From NCBI GenBank assembly GCA_963788325.1, contig CAWBGJ010000003.1:62001-126000 (forward strand): a stretch of DNA of 64,000 bases, in the 5' to 3' direction. Shown here piece after piece: positions 16,105-24,411 of the stretch (position 1 is its first letter; each line of letters begins with the position of its first letter). Position numbers and translations under genes: made by a program. The DNA comes from Prado023 sp963788325. Its GTDB lineage: Bacteria; Actinomycetota; Actinomycetes; S36-B12; CAIYMF01. Under the pieces are notes generated by a model. The model was not told the origin of the DNA and searched no databases. It saw only the letters and a list, made by a program, of their open reading frames with translations.

Positions 16105-18273
16105 ATGACTGAGATCAACATGTTCGGCTGGGAGATGGACGAGGCCGGCATCGTCACGCTGACGATGGACGACCCGAACCAGGGCGCGAACACCATGAAC
16201 GCCCTGTTCGTCTCCTCGCTGGCGACCACGATGGACCGCCTCGAGGCCGAGAAGGAGAAGATCAACGGTGTCGTCGTCACATCGGGCAAGAAGACCTTCT
16301 TCGCCGGTGGCGACCTGCACGACCTGAGCCAGGCCACCCCGGCCAACGCCCAGGCGGTCACCGACCAGGTCACCGAGATGAAGGCCCTGCTGCGCCGCCT
16401 GGAGACCCTGGGCCGACCGGTCGTGGCCGCGATCAACGGCTCCGCGCTGGGCGGTGGGCTCGAGATCGCCCTGGCCTGCCACCACCGCGTGGCCCTGGAC
16501 GTCAAGGGATCGATGATCGGCCTGCCCGAGGTCTCCTTGGGCCTGCTTCCCGGCGGCGGAGGGGTCGTGCGCACGGTGCGGATGTTCGGCATCCAGACCG
16601 CGCTCATGAACCACCTTCTCCAGGGCCAGCAGCGCAAGCCCAAGGACGCGATGGCCGCCGGTGTGGTCGACGAGCTCGTCGGCACTCCCGAGGAGCTCAT
16701 CCACACCGCCAAGACGTGGGCGCTGTCCCACCTCGAGGCTGTCCAGCCGTGGGACGTCAAGGGCTACAAGATCCCCGGCGGCACCCCGATGACCCCGGCG
16801 TTCGCGGCGAACCTGCCGGCGTTCCCGGCCAACCTGCGCAAGACGCTCAAGGGCGCGCCGATGCCGGCCCCGCACCACATCATGGCCGCGGCCGTGGAGG
16901 GCGCTCAGGTCGACTTCGCCACCGCCGAGAAGATCGAGACGCAGTACTTCGTCAGCCTGGCCGTCGGCCCGGTGAGCAAGAACATGATCCAGGCGTTCTT
17001 CTTCGACCTGCAGCACATCAGCAAGGGCGGTGACCGGCCCAAGGACATCGCCAAGTACTCGGCCCAGAAGGTCGTCGTGCTCGGCGCCGGCATGATGGGT
17101 GCTGGCATCGCCTACGAGTGTGCCCGGGCCGGCATGGACGTCGTCCTCAAGGACATGAACCTCGCGGCTGCCGAGAAGGGCAAGGCCTACTCACAGGGCA
17201 TCCTCGACAAGGCCGTTGCTCGCGGCAAGATGACCGCCGAGGCGCGCGATGAGATCCTGGCCCGGATCACCCCGACCGAGAACATGGCCGACGCCAAGGG
17301 CGCCGATCTCATGATCGAGGCCGTGTTCGAAGATCCGGCCCTGAAGAAGTCTGTGTACGCCGAGGTCGTCCCGCTGCTGACCGAGGACGCGCTGCTGGGC
17401 TCCAACACCTCGTCGCTGCCGGTCACCGGCCTCGCCGACGGCGTGGACCGGCCCGCGGACTTCATCGGACTGCACTTCTTCTCGCCGGTCGACAAGATGA
17501 AGTTGCTGGAGATCGTGGTCGGCAAGAAGACCTCGGACGAGGCGCTGGCCAAGGCCATCGACGTGGCCGTGCAGATCCGCAAGCTGCCGATCGTGGTCAA
17601 CGACAGCCGCGGGTTCTTCACCAGCCGGGTCATCGGCACCGTGGTCGCCGAGGCGGCCTCGCTGGTGGGCGAGGGTGTGGCGGCCAACAGCGTCGAGCAG
17701 GCAGCGCTGCAGGCCGGGTATCCGGTCGGTCCGCTGGCCCTGACCGACGAGGTCAGTCTCACCCTGGGCCTGAAGATCAAGAAGGAGGCCGCCGCAGCGG
17801 CAGCGGCCGAGGGTGTGGAGTGGGACGGGCACCCGGGCTACGCGGTCATCGAGAAGATGGTCACCGAGCACGAGCGTGGCGGCCGGGCCGCAGGCGCGGG
17901 CTTCTACGACTACGCCGCGGGCAAGAAGCAGGGCCTGTGGGCCGGACTGAAGGACTCCTTCGGTGGTGACAACCGCGAGATCCCGCTGGTCGACCTGCAG
18001 GACCGGATGCTGTTCATCGAGGTCATCGAGAGCATCAAGTGCCTCGATGAGAATGTCCTGCGCACCGTGGCAGACGCAAACATCGGTTCCATCTTCGGGA
18101 TCGGCTTCCCGGCGTGGACCGGCGGCGTGCTGCAGTTCGTGAACACCTACGACGGCGTGGGTCCGGCGGCCTTCGTCGCGCGGGCCCGCGAGCTGGCGGC
18201 CGCGTACGGCGAGCGGTTCACCCCACCGGCGTCCCTGGTGGAGATGGCTGAGTCCGGCGGCACCTACAAGTGA
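16105..18273 (+). CDS. fadB: Fatty-acid oxidation multifunctional protein (enoyl-CoA hydratase / 3-hydroxyacyl-CoA dehydrogenase)
   Basis: A 722-residue fusion. The N-terminal crotonase domain (about 1-190) has the oxyanion-hole blocks FAGGDLHDL and GSALGGGLEIALACHHRVA and the catalytic loop GLPEVSLGLLPGGGG. The central NAD-binding domain starts near residue 315 with VVVLGAGMMGAGIAYE, followed by SNTSSLPVTGLA and HFFSPVDKMKLLEIV, and two C-terminal 3HCDH domains complete the protein. It hydrates trans-2-enoyl-CoA and oxidises the product to 3-ketoacyl-CoA for FadA. AAGGAAGG precedes the ATG. The stop overlaps the GTG of the TetR gene by 4 bases. Confidence 0.95.
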   Translation: MTEINMFGWEMDEAGIVTLTMDDPNQGANTMNALFVSSLATTMDRLEAEKEKINGVVVTSGKKTFFAGGDLHDLSQATPANAQAVTDQVTEMKALLRRLETLGRPVVAAINGSALGGGLEIALACHHRVALDVKGSMIGLPEVSLGLLPGGGGVVRTVRMFGIQTALMNHLLQGQQRKPKDAMAAGVVDELVGTPEELIHTAKTWALSHLEAVQPWDVKGYKIPGGTPMTPAFAANLPAFPANLRKTLKGAPMPAPHHIMAAAVEGAQVDFATAEKIETQYFVSLAVGPVSKNMIQAFFFDLQHISKGGDRPKDIAKYSAQKVVVLGAGMMGAGIAYECARAGMDVVLKDMNLAAAEKGKAYSQGILDKAVARGKMTAEARDEILARITPTENMADAKGADLMIEAVFEDPALKKSVYAEVVPLLTEDALLGSNTSSLPVTGLADGVDRPADFIGLHFFSPVDKMKLLEIVVGKKTSDEALAKAIDVAVQIRKLPIVVNDSRGFFTSRVIGTVVAEAASLVGEGVAANSVEQAALQAGYPVGPLALTDEVSLTLGLKIKKEAAAAAAAEGVEWDGHPGYAVIEKMVTEHERGGRAAGAGFYDYAAGKKQGLWAGLKDSFGGDNREIPLVDLQDRMLFIEVIESIKCLDENVLRTVADANIGSIFGIGFPAWTGGVLQFVNTYDGVGPAAFVARARELAAAYGERFTPPASLVEMAESGGTYK

Positions 18274-19007
18274 CTGCCGGCGGTGGCCTCGGAGCGCCTC
18301 AGATGAGGGCCGTTCCGGGGCCACCGCGCATGTCGGCCTCCGATCGCCGCCAACAGCTCGTCGACATAGGGTTGGACCTGCTGGGCACCCGGCCGATCCA
18401 TGAGATGGCCCTCGACGAGGTGGCGGCGGCCGCGGGCGTCTCACGCACCCTGGTCTTCCACTACTTCCCCTCCAAGGGCGACTACTTCGCGGCCGTGGTC
18501 TCCAGCGCCGGTGAACGGTTGATGCAGGCCGTTCCGCGCGAACCGGAGATCGAGGTGCAGGCGCGGCTGCGCGCGATGGTCAGCGCGTTCCTGAAGTTCG
18601 TCGCACGCAAGCGCGGGGCCTATGTGGCCCTCGTCCGGGGTGCCTCCGGTGGGGATCCCCAGGTGCTGGCGGTGCTCGACGAGGTGCGCTCCCAGCACGT
18701 GCTGCGCTGGCTGGAGGCTGCTGAGTGGCCCGAGCGCGATGACCTGACCCAGTTGGCCGTCCGCGGGTGGTTGGGGTCCCTCGAGGAGGTTGCGCTGGCT
18801 GCCACGACCTCGGCCGTGCGCCGGGAGGTGGTCGTCGAGCTCCTCGTGGCTGGATTGCGCTCCGACCTCGAGCGCGCGCGCCGCATCGGCTTGGCGCAGG
18901 TCCCGGCTCCAGTCCCGGCCCCGGACCCAGCCCCCGGCCACGCGCCGAGTCCGACCCCTGCGGGAGTGGACCCCGTGGCGACCGCCGATGCTGGCGCCGG
19001 TGGCTGA
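18270..19007 (+). CDS. TetR-family transcriptional regulator of the fad operon
   Basis: A 245-residue regulator. The TetR DNA-binding domain spans about residues 22-70, ending in the helix-turn-helix VAAAAGVSRTLVFHYFPSKG; the rest is a helical ligand domain plus a Pro/Ala-rich tail (about 212-245) of no recognisable fold. The start is GTG 18270, in a 4-base overlap with fadB, though ATG 18330 (MSASDRR) would also give a complete domain. Such proteins sense acyl-CoA and release their operators; the palindrome at 14753-14764 is the likely target, giving feedback control of the whole operon. Confidence 0.85.
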   Translation: MTAGGGLGAPQMRAVPGPPRMSASDRRQQLVDIGLDLLGTRPIHEMALDEVAAAAGVSRTLVFHYFPSKGDYFAAVVSSAGERLMQAVPREPEIEVQARLRAMVSAFLKFVARKRGAYVALVRGASGGDPQVLAVLDEVRSQHVLRWLEAAEWPERDDLTQLAVRGWLGSLEEVALAATTSAVRREVVVELLVAGLRSDLERARRIGLAQVPAPVPAPDPAPGHAPSPTPAGVDPVATADAGAGG

Positions 19008-19653
19008 GCCCACCGGATCGACACGGACCCTCAGCGTGCCGTTGCGCCGGCTTGAGGCGTGGCTGTCCGGGTTCGAGACCCGGCACGGCCCCCTCTCGGT
19101 GCCGCCGTCCAGCGCGCCGCCGGCCTGGCGGGTCGTGGCTGCTGACGGCTCCGAAGCACTCGTGCACGCGCCGCAGTGGCTGGCGCACGTGCATGCGGAG
19201 CCTGGGCCCGACCCGCGCGCGCTGGCCGACCTGCGGCCCGTCTTCGCCGTGCTGCTCGTGCGGCGGGCAGGGTACGCAGTGGCCTGCTTCGCCGGGTCCC
19301 AGCAGCTCGACGCGAAGGTGGGCCGCCGCCACATCCACGGCCGAACCGCGGCCGGTGGATGGTCGCAGCAGCGCTACGCCCGGCGCCGCGGCAACCAGGC
19401 CGACGAACTGGCCGAGGCGGTCACCGCCCATGCAGACCGGATCATCGCGGCCAGGCCCAGCGTGGCGTTCCTGGTCACCGGTGGTGACCGACCGCTGCTC
19501 GCGAAGGTACTGCGCGGTGGCGGTGCGCGGCTGGCGGGGCTGCCGGTGGGCGGCCACCTGGGCATCGGCACCCCGGACGCCACGGTGCTGGCCGGGGTCC
19601 CGGATCGGGTGCTGGCCGTCCAGGTCGACCTCCGCGAGCTCCCTGCACCCTGA
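18988..19653 (+). CDS. acVLRF1 family peptidyl-tRNA hydrolase
   Basis: A 221-residue protein matching the actinobacterial VLRF1 family, related to eukaryotic Vms1/ANKZF1 release factors that cut peptidyl-tRNA on stalled ribosomes. The characteristic block is KVGRRHIHGRTAAGGWSQQR near residue 110, with the GRTAxGGxSQQR loop carrying the catalytic Gln, followed by YARRRGNQADEL. The ATG at 18988 is inside the 3' end of the TetR gene (20-base overlap); GTG 19000 is an alternative. The overlap suggests cotranscription with the fad operon, although no functional link to fatty-acid oxidation is known. Confidence 0.85.
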   Translation: MLAPVAEPTGSTRTLSVPLRRLEAWLSGFETRHGPLSVPPSSAPPAWRVVAADGSEALVHAPQWLAHVHAEPGPDPRALADLRPVFAVLLVRRAGYAVACFAGSQQLDAKVGRRHIHGRTAAGGWSQQRYARRRGNQADELAEAVTAHADRIIAARPSVAFLVTGGDRPLLAKVLRGGGARLAGLPVGGHLGIGTPDATVLAGVPDRVLAVQVDLRELPAP

Positions 19654-19782
19654 CCCGACTCCCACCTGTCGCCCCTGTGCAGCCGCACTCGCCGATGGAT
19701 GGCGGGAATCGGTGCAGACCGGGCACCCGTTGAGCGCGTACCGCGCCGTCCGGTGGGTCTAGCCTGATCTGGGAGGTGGCCC

Positions 19783-20166
19783 ATGAACCTGGAGAAGGTG
19801 ATCTTCGGCTTCTTCGTCCTGCTTGCCGCCACGCTGAACTTCGGATTCGTCATCGGCGACATCTCCGACCCGTCGGTCCACAACTCCTACGAGCTGTTCG
19901 CGGCCATCGTGGTGAACCTGATCGCCACGGTGCTGAAGTTCGGCGACCGGACCCAGATGGGTGCGGTCCACCTCTCGACCTCGTTGGTGGCTGACCTGCA
20001 GCTGGTCGCCGCCGGGGTCTACTGGGTGGTGGCCAGCCAGGCCGTCGGTGGCATGACCGGCTCGGCGATGGCCAGCGTCGTCTCGCTGGCAGCAGGCGCG
20101 CTCCTGGCCAACATCGTCTCGGTCATCCTGCTGATCGCCGAGACGCTGCAGTTCTCGCGTCGGTAG
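19783..20166 (+). CDS. DUF6394 family membrane protein
   Basis: A 127-residue membrane protein with four hydrophobic helices, matching DUF6394: MNLEKVIFGFFVLLAATLNFGF at the start and YELFAAIVVNLIATVLKFGD in the middle. The function is unknown. It is followed after 6 bases by a potassium channel gene, which suggests it is an accessory subunit. A normal leader is present: -10 TAGCCT (19760-19765) and a GGGAGGTGG ribosome-binding site just before the ATG. Confidence 0.85.
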   Translation: MNLEKVIFGFFVLLAATLNFGFVIGDISDPSVHNSYELFAAIVVNLIATVLKFGDRTQMGAVHLSTSLVADLQLVAAGVYWVVASQAVGGMTGSAMASVVSLAAGALLANIVSVILLIAETLQFSRR

Positions 20167-20172
20167 CCCACG

Positions 20173-22041
20173 ATGGGCAACCCGCTGCTGTCCTTCTGGC
20201 ACGTCCTGGTCGACGGCCCGCCCGGCGAGCGGGATGCCCTGGGCGGGGACGCTGACCCTGAGCCGGCCCTGGACTCGGCCACTGCCCCGCCAGGCGCCGG
20301 CCTGCCGGGCGCCGCCGCGCAGGCCGCCGCGGCAGCCCCCTCCACGGCCGCGATCTTCCTGGTCCTGCGCCGCATGCGCGCCCCGCTGATCGTGCTCATC
20401 ACGGTGTTCTCGATCGCAGTGCTGGGCCTGACGCTGATCCCCGGTGAGCAGCCCGATGGTGGCACCGAGCCGCTGTCGTTCTTCGAGGCGTTCTACTTCA
20501 TGAGCTTCACCGCTACGACCATCGGGTTCGGCGAGATCCCCTACGAGCTGACCACCGACCAGCGGATGTGGGTCACGTTCTCGATCTACCTGGCCGTCAT
20601 CGGGTGGGCCTACGCGATCGGCACGCTGCTGGCGCTCCTGCAGGACCGGGGGTTCCGCAAGGCCCTGGAGACCCAGCGGTTCGCCCGCCAGGTGGGCCGT
20701 ATCCCGCAGCCCTTCCTGACCATGGTGGGCTACGCCCAGGCCGGTGAGCGCGTCGCGCGCGCCCTGGACACGCGGGGGCGGCGGTTCGTGGTCGTCGATC
20801 GGGTCCAGGACCGGATCGACACCCTCGCCCTGGAGACCCTGCGCGCGGATGTCCCGGCGCTGTGCGCGAACCCACGGGTGCCCCAGACCCTGATCCTCGC
20901 GGGACTGACCCAGGCGCGGTGCGAGGGGGTGCTGGCGCTGACCGACGACGACGAGACGAACCTGGCCGTGGTGCAGGCCGTCCACCTGATCCGCCCCGGG
21001 TTGCCCGTGGTCGCCCGGGCCGACTCCGCGGTGACCGTGGAACGGATGGCTGCCTTCGGCGCCCCGACTGTGGTCAACCCGTACGACGCGTTCGGCGATC
21101 GGCTGCGGATCGCCTTGCGCACGCCCAGCCTGTCGCAGCTGGTCGACTGGCTGATCCTCCCCCCGGGCGCACCGCTGCCCCCCCGGCCCGAGCCGCCGGA
21201 GCCGGGGGAGTGGGTCGTGGTTGGAGCCCAGGCAGCGATCGCCGAGGTGGTCGCCGATCTGCGGGCCGTGGACATCCCCGTCGCAGTGGTCGACCCGGGT
21301 CCCGCACTGCGTGCCGGTGCCGCGGACGCCCCGGGCCAGGGACCCACGAGGGGTCTCGGGCCGCTGTCCCCAGCCTTCGCCGCCCTGGCCGCGCGGGCCG
21401 TCGGTGTGGTGGTTGCTGCGGACCGCGACACCACCACGGTCAGCTACGTGGACGGTGCCCGACGGGCGAACCCGGGGATCGTGGTGATCGCCCGCCAGGA
21501 GTCCCCGGCCAACGGTGCGGTGTTCGCCGCCCTGGACCTCGACCTGCTCCTGCTGCCCAGCGAGGTGGTGGCCCGCGAGGTGCTCGAGCGGCTGGCCAAC
21601 CCGGTGCTGTGGCAGTTCCTGCAAGCGGCCAAGGCGCAGTCCGAGGCGTGGGCGGCCCAGGTCAGCGCGGACCTCGTGGCCCGGGTGGGCCGCTGGTCAC
21701 CGACAGTCTGGCCGGTGCGCATCGACCCGGCGCAGGCCCCGGCGCTCGTGACGCGGCTGGCCGGCGAGCCGGTCCGACTCGGCCAGCTCCTGGCCAGCCC
21801 GTTCGCCCGCGGCGAGCAGCTGGGGCTGGTCGCCCTCATGCATGTGCGGGGCACCGAACAGACGCTGGTCCCCGCTCCGGATCAGGACCTCGCCGCCGGG
21901 GACGTCCTGCTCATGGCGGGCGCTCGGGGCACCCAGCGGGCATGGGAGGCCACGCTGCATGAGGGTGACTCGCTGAACTACGTGCTGGCGGGGCAGTCGG
22001 TGCCCACCTCGTGGTGGGGTCGGCGCCTGCTACGCCGGTAG
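20173..22041 (+). CDS. Two-TM potassium channel with TrkA-type regulatory domains
   Basis: A 622-residue ion channel. Residues 1-65 are Ala/Pro-rich and poorly conserved. Two transmembrane helices (about 70-90 and 133-156) flank a pore loop with the K+ selectivity filter TTIGFGE (115-121). From about 175 comes an RCK/TrkA-N Rossmann-like domain, a second divergent RCK-like region from about 345, and a TrkA-C-like segment near 555-605. Channels of this design are gated by nucleotides or cations binding to the RCK ring. The first glycines of the RCK nucleotide loop are partly altered (MVGYAQAGERVA), so the ligand is uncertain. It is translationally linked to the DUF6394 gene. Confidence 0.88.
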   Translation: MGNPLLSFWHVLVDGPPGERDALGGDADPEPALDSATAPPGAGLPGAAAQAAAAAPSTAAIFLVLRRMRAPLIVLITVFSIAVLGLTLIPGEQPDGGTEPLSFFEAFYFMSFTATTIGFGEIPYELTTDQRMWVTFSIYLAVIGWAYAIGTLLALLQDRGFRKALETQRFARQVGRIPQPFLTMVGYAQAGERVARALDTRGRRFVVVDRVQDRIDTLALETLRADVPALCANPRVPQTLILAGLTQARCEGVLALTDDDETNLAVVQAVHLIRPGLPVVARADSAVTVERMAAFGAPTVVNPYDAFGDRLRIALRTPSLSQLVDWLILPPGAPLPPRPEPPEPGEWVVVGAQAAIAEVVADLRAVDIPVAVVDPGPALRAGAADAPGQGPTRGLGPLSPAFAALAARAVGVVVAADRDTTTVSYVDGARRANPGIVVIARQESPANGAVFAALDLDLLLLPSEVVAREVLERLANPVLWQFLQAAKAQSEAWAAQVSADLVARVGRWSPTVWPVRIDPAQAPALVTRLAGEPVRLGQLLASPFARGEQLGLVALMHVRGTEQTLVPAPDQDLAAGDVLLMAGARGTQRAWEATLHEGDSLNYVLAGQSVPTSWWGRRLLRR

Positions 22042-22152
22042 GGCGTCCGCACCGATCGGGCAACCGGGCCCAGTGCCGGACCGCAGGAACGGCCCACGCC
22101 GGGCGTTCGACCCGTCGGAGGGGACCCCGGCGACGGATGGTTGGGTGGACCC

Positions 22153-22998
22153 ATGCAGGCCATGGACATCGCTGAGCTGATCCGCCCGCGCGCGACTGAC
22201 GACCCGGCGCGGTTCCTCCTCGAGGTCCCGGATGGGCTCCAGCAGGGGCGTGGCGCGTGGGGTGGGTTGGCCACCGGGGCGATGACCGCCGCGGCACAGC
22301 TCGTGGATCCACGCCCGGAGATGGCTGTCCGCAGCCTGAGCGCCCAGTTGGTGGCCCCGCTCCTGGTCGGTCCGGTGCACCTGAGCGTCGAGGAGCTGCG
22401 CAGGGGCTCAGCGACCAACACGCTGGCCGTACGGATTCGCGACGACGCCGGCGACCTGCTGGCCCATGGCGTAGTCGTACTCGGCGCGCCCCGGCGCGGC
22501 GCCGACATGCCCGATGGACCGGGCTGGTTGCGCATCACGCCACCGGCGGCTCTGGCCGCAGGCCCCAAGGTGGTCCCGGTGATGCCGATCGGCCCGCCCC
22601 TGGCCCCGGACTTCACCGCCCACCTGGAGTTCCGCCCGCTCCTCGGGCTGCCATACTCCGGCGCGGACGCGGAGCTGACCGAGGGCTGGATCCGTCCGCT
22701 CGGCCCCCAGGGTCAGGTGGACGCAGCCCTGGTGGCCGCGCTGGCCGACGCCTGGTGGGTCTCGGTGATCCTGGCCTTCGACCAGCCCCGACCCGCGGCC
22801 ACCCTGAGCTTCACCCTCGACCTTCCCGGTGACGGGGTGGCGCTGCCACGCACGGCCGACGGGGGCCTTGAGCCTCTGTTCCACCGCGGTCGCTGCGTGG
22901 CGGCCCGCGAGGGCTTCACCGTGGAGGTCCGCGAGTTGTGGACCCGCGATGGTCAGCTCGTCAGCTGGAACACCCAGACGGTGGCGATCATCAAGTAG
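22153..22998 (+). CDS. Acyl-CoA thioesterase-like double-hotdog protein
   Basis: A 281-residue protein with the layout of a TesB-like double-hotdog thioesterase: an N-terminal block QQGRGAWGGLATGAMTAAA near residue 33, RSLSAQLVAPLLVGPVHL near residue 62, and a C-terminal hotdog with WWVSVILAFDQPRPAATLSFTLD. Members hydrolyse acyl-CoA or act as acyl binding proteins. Catalytic residues cannot be assigned with certainty. The ATG at 22153 has only a weak GGTGG upstream, and ATG 22162 is an alternative. It is convergent with the RDD gene, overlapping it by 8 bases. Confidence 0.7.
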   Translation: MQAMDIAELIRPRATDDPARFLLEVPDGLQQGRGAWGGLATGAMTAAAQLVDPRPEMAVRSLSAQLVAPLLVGPVHLSVEELRRGSATNTLAVRIRDDAGDLLAHGVVVLGAPRRGADMPDGPGWLRITPPAALAAGPKVVPVMPIGPPLAPDFTAHLEFRPLLGLPYSGADAELTEGWIRPLGPQGQVDAALVAALADAWWVSVILAFDQPRPAATLSFTLDLPGDGVALPRTADGGLEPLFHRGRCVAAREGFTVEVRELWTRDGQLVSWNTQTVAIIK

Positions 22999-23586
22999 CC
23001 CGGCTGTCCTTCTCGGGCACGCGCACCTGGGGATCGATCCCGGGATCGATCCCAGCTACCTGTCCACCGCCGCTATCAGCGCCCTTGGGCGTTGCCGTCG
23101 ACCGGGTGCTGCGGACCACCAGGGTCTGGGCCAGGGAGTCGCCCAGCCGCTGGGTCCGTGGCGAGAGCAGCATCGCGACCAGGCCGACCACCCCGAAGAA
23201 CGCACCGTCGAGCACCAGGGCCAGCCAGCGCAGTGTGAGCTGGCTTCGGGTGGGCGGGCCGCCGGACACCGACACGACGCGCAGTCCGAACCAGCCCATC
23301 GCCAGCGTCCGTCCAGCCCGACGGCTCGGCAGCCACGCCCAGTAGCACCGCTGATCGCCACGGCCAGGAGCAGCACTGCCAGGGCCAGGGGGATGGCCAC
23401 GAGCAGAGCGCCCAGGGATCCGTCCGGGTTGCTGGGAAGGAGCAGGAAGGCGGCCATCGGCAGCGCGCTGAGCAGCGCCGTGAGGGCCAGGTCGAGGGCG
23501 AACTGCAGGCCCCGCCGGGCGACGAGAGGGGTGCGGTCGCGGACGCCGGGCTGGCTGCCCGCTGGGGCGGCGTGGGTGTCCGACAC
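22991..23586 (-). CDS. RDD family membrane protein, frameshifted
   Basis: An RDD-type integral membrane protein of about 198 residues, read in two frames. The first frame gives RRGLQFALDLALTALLSALP (the RDD helix with its R and D) and a second helix ending AVLLLAVAIS; the second frame gives YWAWLPSRRAGRTLAMGWFG, then LGDSLAQTLVVRS, the usual C-terminal part. The junction near 23345 lacks one base. Both halves are otherwise well formed, so a sequencing deletion is likely. The start is GTG 23586, which lies 7 bases after -10 TAGGAT (23594-23599, minus strand); an ATG at 23595 overlaps that -10 and so is less likely. Confidence 0.8.
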
Positions 23587-23593
23587 GGCGGCC

Positions 23594-23645
23594 ATCCTAC
23601 GGCGACCGTCGTCGCCCGGCCGTCCTCGGTCAGGTCGCCTATCGT
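23594..23645. promoter_or_regulatory. Divergent pair of leaderless-type promoters
   Basis: On the minus strand TAGGAT (23594-23599) is 7 bases before the RDD gene GTG. On the plus strand TATCGT (23640-23645) is 6 bases before GTG 23652. The two start codons are only 65 bases apart, with no ribosome-binding site on either side. Confidence 0.6.
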
Positions 23646-23651
23646 GGACGG

Positions 23652-24287
23652 GTGCGCCTGATCGCCCCTGCGGCAGTGATCGTCGCGGCCCTGGTCGTCC
23701 TGGTCATGGGTCGCGGCTCGAAGCCTGCCGTGGCAGCCGGGCTGCACCGTGGTCGATGCGAGCGGGGTGCAGCTGGTCGCCGGATCGCCCGAGGAGGTGG
23801 CGGGGGTCATCGACGCGCCCGACCGCGCACTGCGCCGGGCGCTGGCGTCAGGGCCGGCCGTGTCCTGCAGGATCTCGACGCCCAGCCCGACCGGCAATGA
23901 GAAGCAGCCCCCGCTGGGCCTGACCCCACAGGCGCAGGTCCTGCGCACCGAGGTCCGTGATGAGTTCGGCGACCTGCCCGATGGGGGATTCGGGCCCGAG
24001 CAGCCGCTCCCGGGTCGCTCCCCGAACGGCGAGCGCTCCAGGGTCGCGCGGTCGACTTCTTCTTCCGCCCCGTCGACTCCTCGGCCCAGGCCAGGGACGG
24101 GTGGCGACTGGCGAACTGGGCGGTGGCCAACGCCGCGCGCCTGGGCATCCGGACGGTCATCTACCGCGACCACATCTGGACTGCGCGCCGGTCGATCCAG
24201 GGTTGGCGCGACTACCGGTTCAGCGGGCCCGACGCGGACAACCCGATCAACAGGCACCTCGACCACGTCCATATCGACGTGGCCTGA
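23652..24287 (+). CDS. Membrane-anchored M15-like (ARB-07466 C-terminal type) domain protein, frameshifted
   Basis: About 212 codons in three frame segments. The first encodes an N-terminal membrane anchor (MRLIAPAAVIVAALVVLVMG). The second carries PWQPGCTVVDASG and GLTPQAQVLRTEVRDEFGD. The third carries GRAVDFFFRPVDSSAQ, IYRDHIWTARRS and a final HLDHVHIDVA. The His and Asp residues of AVDF and HxDHVHI resemble the zinc site of D-Ala-D-Ala carboxypeptidase-like M15 domains found at the C-terminus of many actinobacterial surface proteins, so a peptidoglycan role is likely. Shifts fall near 23730 and near 24037. Whether they are real or sequencing errors cannot be told here. The start GTG 23652 follows its -10 by 6 bases. 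Confidence 0.6.
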
Positions 24288-24300
24288 GCCGCACCGCGGT

Positions 24301-24346
24301 CTGCGTAGTCGATTCCGCCTGGTTGCGGGCCGAATCGACCACGCAG
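24301..24346 (+). terminator. Stem-loop after the M15-like gene
   Basis: CTGCGTAGTCGATTC (24301-24315) pairs with GAATCGACCACGCAG (24332-24346), a 15-base stem with one mismatch and a 16-base loop, starting 13 bases after the stop codon. There is no T-tract, as is common in GC-rich genomes. The gene-free interval 24288-24411 holds nothing else recognised. Confidence 0.6.
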
Positions 24347-24411
24347 GGCCAGCGATGAACGCAGGCGCCGCAGCGCTGGGTCGCACATCCCCCGCAGAAT
24401 CGACGTTCGTC

